Origin: Nonomuraea aurantiaca
GTDB lineage: Bacteria; Actinomycetota; Actinomycetes; Streptosporangiales; Streptosporangiaceae
Reading direction: 5' to 3'
DNA length: 64,000 bases
NCBI RefSeq assembly: GCF_020215705.1
Contig: NZ_JAIWNB010000005.1
Span: 124,001-188,000 of the forward strand
Shown: positions 52,583 to 59,248 of the stretch, piece by piece
Layout: the number at the start of each line of letters is the position of its first letter
How positions within the stretch are numbered: the stretch's first letter is position 1
Made by a program: the position numbers and the translations under genes
The notes under the pieces: model-generated
The model's input: only the letters and a program-made list of their open reading frames with translations
Databases searched by the model: none
Told to the model about the DNA's origin: nothing

Positions 52583-54055
52583 GTGCCGCAAGCACATCTG
52601 ACCCTTGACCCCTCCTTCCGCGTCGCCCCCGTCGACCGGCGCCTGTTCGGCTCGTTCGTCGAGCACATGGGCCGGTGTGTCTACACCGGCATCTACGAAC
52701 CGGGCCACCCTGCGGCGGACGACAACGGCTTCCGCACCGACGTGCTGGAGCTGACCCGCGAGATGGGCGTGAGCGTGGTCCGCTACCCCGGAGGCAACTT
52801 CGTCTCCGGCTACCGCTGGGAGGACGGCGTCGGCCCCGACCGGCCCACCCGGCTGGACCTGGCCTGGCGGCAGATCGAGACGAACGCGTTCGGGCTCAAC
52901 GAGTTCATGACCTGGACCCGGGCCGCCGGGGTGGAGCCGATGATGGCCGTCAACCTCGGTACCCGGGGTATCCAGGAGGCCTGTGACCTGCTCGAATACG
53001 CCAACCACCCCTCGGGTACGCAGTGGTCGGACCTGCGGGTCAAACACGGAGTGACCGACCCGTACGGGGTCAAGCTCTGGTGTCTCGGCAACGAGATGGA
53101 CGGGCCCTGGCAGATCGGCCACAAGACCGCGCACGAGTACGGACGGCTCGCGAACGAGACCGCCAAGGCCATGCGGCTCGTCGACCCCGATATCGAACTG
53201 GTGCTGTGCGGCAGCTCCAACAGCGGGATGCCGACGTTCGGCGCGTGGGAGGCCACCGTGCTCGAACACGCCTACGACGCGGTCGACTACCTCTCGCTGC
53301 ACAACTACTACGAGGAGAACGGCGACCTGCCCGGCTTCCTCTGCAGCGCCGTGGACATGGACCGCTACATCTCGGCCATCGTGGCCACGGCCGACCACAT
53401 CGGGGCGAAGCTCCGGCGCAAGAAGAAGATCAACCTGTCCTTCGACGAGTGGAACGTCTGGAACCAGAGCCGGTTCACTGGGCGCGAGCGCTCGCCGTTC
53501 CAGGAGGCGCCGGAGCTGATCGAGGACACCTTCACCGCCGCCGACGCCGTGGTGGTGGGGGACTTCCTGATCACACTGCTGCGGCACGCCGACCGGGTGA
53601 GCATCGCCTGCCAGGCGCAACTCGCCAACATCATCGCGCCGATCAGGACCGAGCCCGGCGGCCCGGCCTGGCGTCAGACGATCTTCCACCCGTTCGCTCT
53701 GACGGCCCGGCACGCGCGCGGCATGGTGCTGCGGGTGGAGCCGTCCGGGCCGTTCCTGGAGACCGGACGGTACGGCGAGGCGCCCGCGCTGTCGGCGGTG
53801 GCCACCGTCGACGGGTCCCAGGTGGCGCTGTTCGCCGTCAACCGGTCGCCCGACCAGGACCTCGACCTCACCGCCCGGCTCCCTGCGGCGGTCAGGCCGG
53901 TGTCGGCCTCGGTGATCGCCGCCGGGGACGACCCGCACCGGGTGGAGGCCCTACCGCAGCCGCTGGCCGTACAGGCTGACGGTGACCGGCTGACGGCGCG
54001 GCTGCCCGCAGCCTCGTGGACGATGATTCTCGCCGAGTGCGGCGATGATTTGTAG
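52583..54055 (+). CDS. abfA: Alpha-L-arabinofuranosidase, GH51
   Basis: This is a 490-aa intracellular GH51 enzyme (no signal peptide) that removes alpha-L-arabinofuranosyl residues from imported oligosaccharides. The acid/base is Glu171 in CLGNEMDGPWQIG, the nucleophile Glu lies in LSFDEWNVW (~290), and SFVEHMGRCVYTGIYEP is the N-terminal signature. It ends the second ABC operon. GTG 52583 is used, with GAGGAG nine bases upstream and the family N-terminus intact. After it come a TetR-like scrap and the tRNA. Confidence 0.93.
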   Translation: MPQAHLTLDPSFRVAPVDRRLFGSFVEHMGRCVYTGIYEPGHPAADDNGFRTDVLELTREMGVSVVRYPGGNFVSGYRWEDGVGPDRPTRLDLAWRQIETNAFGLNEFMTWTRAAGVEPMMAVNLGTRGIQEACDLLEYANHPSGTQWSDLRVKHGVTDPYGVKLWCLGNEMDGPWQIGHKTAHEYGRLANETAKAMRLVDPDIELVLCGSSNSGMPTFGAWEATVLEHAYDAVDYLSLHNYYEENGDLPGFLCSAVDMDRYISAIVATADHIGAKLRRKKKINLSFDEWNVWNQSRFTGRERSPFQEAPELIEDTFTAADAVVVGDFLITLLRHADRVSIACQAQLANIIAPIRTEPGGPAWRQTIFHPFALTARHARGMVLRVEPSGPFLETGRYGEAPALSAVATVDGSQVALFAVNRSPDQDLDLTARLPAAVRPVSASVIAAGDDPHRVEALPQPLAVQADGDRLTARLPAASWTMILAECGDDL

Positions 54056-54064
54056 ACCGGAGGC

Positions 54065-54220
54065 ATGACCGGGCTCCGCGAACGCAAGAAGCGCTCTGTC
54101 GAGGCCACGGTCCAGCTCGCGCTGGACCGTGGCCTCGACGACGGCCGGGTCGAGGACATAGGGGACGCCTTGCGCGAGTGGCCGCCCAGAACTGAAAAAG
54201 GGTGCCACTCTTTCGAGTGA
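54065..54220 (+). pseudogene. Relic of a TetR-type N-terminus
   Basis: The 51 codons from ATG 54065 read MTGLRERKKRSVEATVQLALDRGLD...VEDIGDAL, the start of a TetR DNA-binding domain (normally GLRERKK..TR.AL..AAL.LA.ERG...VTVEDIA). It then breaks down and runs into the tRNA terminator. No ligand domain follows. It starts nine bases after the GH51 stop. Confidence 0.45.
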
Positions 54221-54225
54221 CACCC
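54195..54225 (-). terminator. Rho-independent terminator of the tRNA-Pro gene
   Basis: On the minus strand an 11-bp stem (GGGTGTCACTC / GAGTGGCACCC, one G-T wobble) with loop GAAA is followed by TTTTT. It lies 18 bp past the tRNA 3' end and is the only classical T-run terminator recognised in the window. Confidence 0.88.
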
Positions 54226-54243
54226 TGCTCGACCAGAAAAACC

Positions 54244-54320
<77 letters not shown>

Positions 54321-54404
54321 GTTGTGTCGATCACCCCCTGCGGGGCGAGACGTCATAACCTTAGCGCACATCAGAACCGCACGCGTACTCAGCAGGAGGG
54401 GCTC

Positions 54405-54830
54405 GTGGGGCGCAGGCCGACCGTCGATCGGGGTGAGCTGGCCAGGCTCGTCGCCGAGGGGATGAGCGTGCAGGAGTTGGCCGCGCACTTCGGGGTGAGT
54501 GAGTCCGGGGTGTTGCAGGCCAAGCGGGCCGCGGGCCTGGCCAAGCCGATGCTCGATCACAGCCGGGCCGTACCGTGGAAGCTGGAGCGGAGGCACGGGC
54601 AGTCCGGGCCCGCCACGAACCTGCGGAACCTGTCTGCCGCCGCGCAGGGGAAGCCGCCGGCGGCCGAGCGGTTGAACACCGCGTTGCGGTGGGCGCAGCG
54701 GCTTGTCGACGCCGGGCTCGATGTCGACTACGACAGCGTGAGCGGGTTCAGGGAGGTCGCCGCCGCCCCTGGTGTCTCACACGTCGCGGCAGTGCTGGAA
54801 GCGGCCAGGAAAGCGCTGGAAGGCCGCTGA
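54405..54830 (+). CDS. HTH protein of unknown function
   Basis: This is a 141-aa protein. Residues ~10-45 ([36 protein letters not shown]) form a Hin/homeodomain-like helix-turn-helix. A basic linker ([23 protein letters not shown]) precedes a helical C-terminus with [21 protein letters not shown]. It is possibly a nucleoid or phage-type DNA-binding protein; related proteins are widespread in actinomycetes without assigned function. GTG 54405 is three bases after AGGAGGGG. Confidence 0.75.
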   Translation: MGRRPTVDRGELARLVAEGMSVQELAAHFGVSESGVLQAKRAAGLAKPMLDHSRAVPWKLERRHGQSGPATNLRNLSAAAQGKPPAAERLNTALRWAQRLVDAGLDVDYDSVSGFREVAAAPGVSHVAAVLEAARKALEGR

Positions 54831-54899
54831 CACCGGCGTTTCGGGCGCTCGTACGAGGGCAGTCGCTGGTCTCGACAATAGAGACCGGAGGCGAACATC

Positions 54900-55445
54900 A
54901 TGTCCACCTTGATCTGGGTGGTCGTCGTCGTGGTCGCGGTGGTGGCCCTCGCCGCAGTCGGCTACCTGGTGTTGCAGCAGCAGCGCCGCAGCCGCCTCCG
55001 CGCACGTTTCGGCCCCGAGTACGAACGCCTGATGGCTGAGCACGACAACAGGCGCGACGCGGAGCAGGAGTTGCTCGCCCGTGAGCAGCGCCACTCCGAG
55101 CTGGACATCCGGCCCCTGCCGGAGGAGTCACGTGACAGCTACGCCACCCGGTGGACCGAGGTGCAGGAGCGCTTCGTCGATGCCCCCGGGTTCGCGGTAT
55201 CCGAGGCCGACCAGCTGGTTGCGGCCGTCATGGCGGAGCGAGGCTACCCCACGGAGAACTTCGAGCAGCGGGTGTCCGATCTGTCCGTCGGGCATGCGGC
55301 CACCCTGGACCACTACCGGGCGGCCCACGAGATCAGCGGGCGCGCCGCCAGGAAGGAGGCCTCCACCGAGGACCTCCGTCAGGCGATGGTGCACTACCGC
55401 GCGCTCTTCGAAGAACTCCTACAAGAGACCACGCGAGGACGGTGA
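54900..55445 (+). CDS. Membrane-anchored protein of unknown function, domain shared with next gene
   Basis: This is a 181-aa protein. One N-terminal membrane segment (IWVVVVVVAVVALAAVGYLVL, 5-25) is followed by a basic stop-transfer (QQQRRSRLRARFG) and a long charged cytoplasmic helical region. Residues ~100-178 (RWTEVQERFVDAPGFAVSEADQLV ... STEDLRQAMVHYRALFEELL) are clearly homologous to the C-terminal part of the next protein. Similar proteins occur in many actinomycetes; the function is unknown. Confidence 0.8.
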   Translation: MSTLIWVVVVVVAVVALAAVGYLVLQQQRRSRLRARFGPEYERLMAEHDNRRDAEQELLAREQRHSELDIRPLPEESRDSYATRWTEVQERFVDAPGFAVSEADQLVAAVMAERGYPTENFEQRVSDLSVGHAATLDHYRAAHEISGRAARKEASTEDLRQAMVHYRALFEELLQETTRGR

Positions 55446-55450
55446 CCGAT

Positions 55451-56194
55451 ATGACGAGCGACGAGCTGAAAGTGCCGTCGCAACGGGCGGACCAGGTCGA
55501 CGACGACGAGCGAGCCGACGACCTCCGCAGGAACGACGTCCACGACGGCCGCGTGCACGACGACGCCTCCGAGGACGACGGCTCCCCCCGGGACGACTTC
55601 CGCGCGAACGACACCCCCACCGCCGACCTGAGCAGGGATCGTGACGAGCAGTCGCGGGCGACCGTCGGCGAAGAGAACGACGAGAGCGAAGAGAACGACG
55701 AGGGGAACGGCACCCGCCACCACGAGCCGTACGCCCCGGTGGGTGGCGACATGCTGGCGGAGCCCGAGCCCGGGTACGGCGGCGGCACCGACGACGTGGC
55801 CGGCGAGCCCGTGGTGGTGGAGACCGCACCGGCCCACGCGGCCCCTCAGTCCGTCGTCCTGTTCGACCAGGACCCGGCCGAGGTTCAGGCCCGCTGGCGC
55901 GAGCTGCAGACCTCGTTCGTGGACGACCCCGGCGACGCCGTCCAGCGGGCCGAGGGACTGGTCGAAGAGGTCGTCGAGACGCTGACCAGCAGTCTTACGG
56001 CTCGTACCGGCGAGCTGCGCGAACGCTGGAAGGGCGCGGGCGACACCGAGCAGCTGCGGCTGGCCCTGCGCGACTACCGGGTCGTGCTGGAGCGGCTGCT
56101 CACCCTCTCAGGCCACGAAACAGGTCGCGAAACCGGGCCCGCAACAGGCTATGAGACAAGCCACGCAACCGATACGGCCTACGGAACGAGGTAA
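55451..56194 (+). CDS. Acidic protein of unknown function, domain shared with previous gene
   Basis: This is a 247-aa protein. Residues 1-120 are strongly acidic and low-complexity (DDDERADDL, SEDDGSPRDD, EENDESEENDEG), probably disordered. Residues ~140-225 (RWRELQTSFVDDPGDAVQRAEGLV ... TEQLRLALRDYRVVLERLLTL) repeat the domain of the preceding protein. The tail is a degenerate tetrapeptide run (HETG, RETG, PATG, YETS, HATD). ATG 55451 is used; GTG 55442, overlapping the previous stop, is possible. Confidence 0.75.
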   Translation: MTSDELKVPSQRADQVDDDERADDLRRNDVHDGRVHDDASEDDGSPRDDFRANDTPTADLSRDRDEQSRATVGEENDESEENDEGNGTRHHEPYAPVGGDMLAEPEPGYGGGTDDVAGEPVVVETAPAHAAPQSVVLFDQDPAEVQARWRELQTSFVDDPGDAVQRAEGLVEEVVETLTSSLTARTGELRERWKGAGDTEQLRLALRDYRVVLERLLTLSGHETGRETGPATGYETSHATDTAYGTR

Positions 56195-56200
56195 CGGGAC

Positions 56201-56395
56201 ATGCTGGCGATAGTCGCGGCGATTATTTTCGGCCTGGGCTTCCTGCTCGACCTGCTGAACGTGCGCATCGGGTCAGGGATCTCCGGTACGACGTTCATAC
56301 TGCTCGGCCTCACGCTGCTCGCGCTGCACCAGGCGGGCATAGGCACGGCCAGCGTCAAGAGCTACGGCGGCTGGCGAGGCCGTACCCGCCGATAG
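56201..56395 (+). CDS. Small two-helix membrane protein
   Basis: This is a 64-aa protein. It has two membrane segments (LAIVAAIIFGLGFLLDLLNV, 2-21, and GTTFILLGLTLLALHQAGI, 29-47) and a basic C-terminus (WRGRTRR). It lies six bases after the previous stop, so it probably belongs to the same transcript as the two proteins before it. The function is unknown. Confidence 0.75.
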   Translation: MLAIVAAIIFGLGFLLDLLNVRIGSGISGTTFILLGLTLLALHQAGIGTASVKSYGGWRGRTRR

Positions 56396-56508
56396 CCCAC
56401 GCCGATAGCAGACAGAGCACGACAGCGCGCGGCGCACTCGATCACGAGGCGTCGCGCGCGCACGTCGGTCCAGGTTTGGCGGGCGGCCGGGCAACGCCGG
56501 GAATCACC

Positions 56509-56922
56509 TCAGGTCTTGCTGGGGAAGCGCATGGTGACCGTGCTGCCCTCGCCGCCCACCCGCAAGGACAGGTCGGAGGAGAGCAGGCGGGCCACCCAGA
56601 GGCCCATCCCGCCGACCGAGCCGGGCATCGGGCCGGGCTTCCAGGTGCCTTCGTCGTGTACCTCGACCACCAGCTCGCCGTCGTGGACCCAGGTGCGGAG
56701 CTGCGCGTCGACCGTGCCGTGGGTGACGGCGTTGGTGGCCACCTCGTTGACGGCGATGACGAAATCGCCCACCGCCTCCTCCGTCATGCCCACCTCGCGG
56801 GCCTCGGACGCGGCGAACTGGCGGACCTGCGGGAGGTCCGGCAACCGGAAGCTCAGCTTTTTCACCGGCGCGCCCGGTGGCGGGCTGATGGAGCCCGCCT
56901 GAGGATCGACATCCTCGTTCAC
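56509..56922 (-). CDS. Anti-sigma factor serine kinase (RsbW/SpoIIAB-like)
   Basis: This is a 137-aa HATPase_c_2 protein. The N-box is VIAVNEVATNAVTHG (~66-80), G1 is VEVHDEGTWKPG and G2 is GGMGLWVARLL. It would bind and silence the sigma factor encoded just upstream and phosphorylate a STAS antagonist such as the one at 57880. Order is sigma then kinase with a 16-bp gap, the reverse of the classical rsbV-rsbW-sigB order. The GTG start at 56922 is tentative. Confidence 0.9.
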   Translation of the reverse strand: MNEDVDPQAGSISPPPGAPVKKLSFRLPDLPQVRQFAASEAREVGMTEEAVGDFVIAVNEVATNAVTHGTVDAQLRTWVHDGELVVEVHDEGTWKPGPMPGSVGGMGLWVARLLSSDLSLRVGGEGSTVTMRFPSKT

Positions 56923-56938
56923 CCGGTAACCGCCTTCA

Positions 56939-57709
56939 TCAGCTGACTAGCTCACTACGTAGCTGGTCCAGCACTCTACGGAGGATTCGCGATACATGCA
57001 TCTGAGAGATACCGAACTCGGCCGCTATTTCGGCTTGTGTCATGTTCCCAAAGAAGCGGAGCAGCAGGATGTGCTTCTCACGCGACGGCAGCGCGTCGAT
57101 CAGCGGCTTGACGGCCTGCCGGTCGACCATCTGGCTCAGCGTATCGTCGTCCTCCGGGATCACGTCGCCGAGCGAGGCCGCGTCGTCCTCGGTTCCGAGC
57201 GGCGCGTCGAGCGACAGCGTGCTGTAGGCGGCCGAGGCGTCGAGCGTGAGCAGGACGTCCTCCTCGCTGATGTTCATCTTCGCGGCCAGTTCGGCCACGG
57301 TCGGGGATCGTCCCAGGTCCTGGCTGAGGTCGGCGACGAGCCGGTTCAGCTCGGAGCGGCGCTCCTGGTAGAGACGCGGCACCCGGATGGCCCAGGTACG
57401 GTCGCGGAAGTGGCGCTTGACCTCGCCGGTCATCGTGACGACGGCGTAGCCCCTGAAGGCGTGGCCGAGAGTGGGGTCGAAGCCGTTGACGGCCTTCATC
57501 AGGCCGACGTAGGCGGCCTGCAGAAGATCCTCCAGGGGCTCGCCGCGGTAGCGGTAGCGTCTGGCGATCTCCATGGCGAGCGAGCGGTGCATCTCGACGA
57601 TGCGCTCCCGCAGGCGTTCGCGGTGACTGTCGGTAGTGGCGTCGCTGACCATTTCGGCCAGCAGCTCTTCGGCGGTCAACTCCTCGAGGACATATTCCCG
57701 CACAGCCAT
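56939..57709 (-). CDS. RNA polymerase sigma factor, SigB/SigF/SigG family
   Basis: This is a 256-aa sigma-70 protein with regions 2, 3 and 4. Region 2 is EDLLQAAYVGLMKAVNGFDPTLGHAFRGYAVVTMTGEVKRHFRDRTW, region 3 VPRLYQERRSELNRL...SPTVAELAAKMNISEEDVL, and region 4 LPSREKHILLLRFFGNMTQAEIAAEFGISQMHVSRILRRVLDQLR. There is no region 1.1. RHFRDRTW / VPR is diagnostic of the stress and sporulation SigB/F group. GAGGAG precedes ATG 57709. Partner-switching control by the adjacent kinase and divergent STAS protein is likely. Confidence 0.95.
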   Translation of the reverse strand: MAVREYVLEELTAEELLAEMVSDATTDSHRERLRERIVEMHRSLAMEIARRYRYRGEPLEDLLQAAYVGLMKAVNGFDPTLGHAFRGYAVVTMTGEVKRHFRDRTWAIRVPRLYQERRSELNRLVADLSQDLGRSPTVAELAAKMNISEEDVLLTLDASAAYSTLSLDAPLGTEDDAASLGDVIPEDDDTLSQMVDRQAVKPLIDALPSREKHILLLRFFGNMTQAEIAAEFGISQMHVSRILRRVLDQLRSELVS

Positions 57710-57879
57710 GGCTGCTCCTCATATGGGTCGCAGGGCCGCCTCCACCTGCAGAAAAAGCCCATGCAGAGGCTTGCCTCGCTCTACATCCGAGACGGAAGCC
57801 CTCTGCTGGACCTCGGATCCAGTGTCCCCCCTCGCCGCAGAAGTATTCCTCCTTCGTGCGGTGACAGTAGGGTTGCCCC

Positions 57880-58242
57880 GTGACAATGCCGGAGAACGGC
57901 GAAGGGGCGGCGACGGCCCTGAGCCTTACGTCGTCGACCGTGGACGAGATCACGGTGATCAAGGTCGATGGCGTGCTCGACGCCACGACGCGCGAGCAGT
58001 TCGCCGACTACCTCTCTCTGGCGGGCTCCGAGCTGATCCTGGACCTGGCCGGGGTGACGTTCATGGACTCGCGCGCGCTCGGCCTGATCGTCCACCATTG
58101 GCAGACCAGCCTGGCATCAGGTGCCAGGTTTGCCCTGGTCGGCGTGGAATATTCAAAGTCAAAGGTGATGTGGATCACCGGGCTCGCGCAGCGGCTGCCG
58201 CTGTACGACACGCTCGACGACGCCTTGGCCGCCATTGGCTGA
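57880..58242 (+). CDS. STAS-domain anti-sigma factor antagonist
   Basis: This is a 120-aa RsbV/SpoIIAA-like protein. ITVIKVDGVLDATTREQFADYL is the first half, and LILDLAGVTFMDSRALGLIVHHW contains the phosphorylatable Ser in MDS (near 67). When unphosphorylated it would bind the anti-sigma kinase and free the sigma factor. It is divergent from the sigma gene. GTG 57880 follows a TAGGGT -10-like box by six bases, so it may be leaderless; ATG 57886 is an alternative. Confidence 0.92.
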   Translation: MTMPENGEGAATALSLTSSTVDEITVIKVDGVLDATTREQFADYLSLAGSELILDLAGVTFMDSRALGLIVHHWQTSLASGARFALVGVEYSKSKVMWITGLAQRLPLYDTLDDALAAIG

Positions 58243-58260
58243 GCACACTCGCACATTCCC

Positions 58261-58977
58261 CTAGCGGCGCGACTTTTTCTGGTGCTCGTCGACCAGGAGC
58301 CTGGCCAGGTCCGCCACCTTGACCTGGTGGTGCTGTGAGATCCGGCGCAGTTCCTCGAAGGCCGCCTCCGCCGAGCACCCGCTGGTCTTCATGATGATGC
58401 CCTTGGCCTGGTCGATCACCGAGCGTCCGGCCAGGGCCTCCTGGAGCTGGGCGGCGTCGGTACGCGCTTCCTCGAAGTCCCACAGGTTGGCCATGGCCAC
58501 GCCCACCTGCTCGGTCAGCATGTCGGCCAGCGCCTGGGCGGCCTGCGGGGAGAAGGCGGCCGGCCGTACCGAATAGAGGCCGATGACCAGCAGGACAGGG
58601 TCGATCCGGATCGGCACGGCGAGCACCGAGCGCACGCCCCAGCGGGCGGCGAGCGGCGCGTAGCGCGGCCAGCGCGAGTCGCTGAGCACGTCCGTCACGA
58701 CCACCCGGCCACCGGTGAGCCTGGCGTCGGTCGACGGGCCCTCGCCGAGGTCGCGTTCGCCCTCGACCAGCATGATGAGCTCGCTGTGCGAGCCCGACAC
58801 CAGCACCCGCTGGTCACGCCAGTGCTCGGCCGAACCGCCCGAGCAACCGGGGACTCCGTCGGCCAGCGCGGTCGTCAGGCCGCGCAGCACGCTTTCCGTT
58901 GAGTTGTCCTCGCCCAGCCGCCCGAGAGTCGCCAGGTCACGGGCAAGTCCGGGGGTGATCATCGCCGTTGATTTCAT
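58261..58977 (-). CDS. GAF-ANTAR domain regulator
   Basis: This is a 238-aa protein. The N-terminal GAF domain (residues ~15-160) has VVTDVLSDSRWPRYAPLAARWGVRSVLAVPIRI. The C-terminal ANTAR domain (QLQEALAGRSVIDQAKGIIMKTSGCSAEAAFEELRRISQHHQVKVADLARLLV, ~175-230) is an RNA-binding antiterminator. The combined protein senses a small molecule or signal and acts on leader RNAs. It converges with the STAS gene. ATG 58977 has no SD; the hairpin described next ends six bases before it. Confidence 0.9.
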   Translation of the reverse strand: MKSTAMITPGLARDLATLGRLGEDNSTESVLRGLTTALADGVPGCSGGSAEHWRDQRVLVSGSHSELIMLVEGERDLGEGPSTDARLTGGRVVVTDVLSDSRWPRYAPLAARWGVRSVLAVPIRIDPVLLVIGLYSVRPAAFSPQAAQALADMLTEQVGVAMANLWDFEEARTDAAQLQEALAGRSVIDQAKGIIMKTSGCSAEAAFEELRRISQHHQVKVADLARLLVDEHQKKSRR

Positions 58978-58983
58978 CTGAAT

Positions 58984-59036
58984 GGTGGCGCGGAGACCCG
59001 GTCCTTCGGGCCGGGAGGAAGCGCCACCTCCTTTCA
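58984..59036 (-). ncRNA. Solitary hairpin resembling an IS200/IS605 right end / omega-RNA scaffold
   Basis: On the minus strand AAAGGAGG is followed by GGTGGCGC, an inner stem with CGAA loop (CCCGGCC / GGaCCGGG, one bulge), then GCGCCACC. The outer arms are 59021-59028 and 58984-58991. From memory this layout and sequence (GGAGG-GGCGCTTCCTCCC-hairpin-TCTCCGCGCC) match right ends of actinobacterial IS605/IS1341 elements, where TnpB's guide RNA scaffold ends and flanking DNA serves as guide. No tnpB or tnpA gene is in the window. It may instead be a leader hairpin of the ANTAR gene. Confidence 0.5.
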
Positions 59037-59248
59037 AAAGCAGTATGGAAAGCCTCGGTAACGCTGCTGTGGCAGGAGGGGTGCCGTGCGCGCGCGCTGC
59101 GAGCTGGGCTGTTGCCGACCAGCCCCACGCTACCGGCCTCCCTTCAGCCAGACGGGACCGTGAGAGCGAACTCGGCCAGTGGTAGTTGAGAGCAAGAAGG
59201 CCCTACCCCTTATGGCTAGCATTATCCAGCGTGGCGTAGCGTCAGAGA

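Noticed and set aside
51467..53938. 823-codon minus-strand open frame opposite GH43 and GH51
   Set aside because: Same cause: the opposite strand encodes two clear glycoside hydrolases with catalytic motifs, and the antisense product has no domain.
58978..59248. Cobalamin or other known riboswitch in the long leader of the GAF-ANTAR gene
   Set aside because: No conserved core of a known class was recognised; only the hairpin at 58984-59028 is structured, and it is reported separately.
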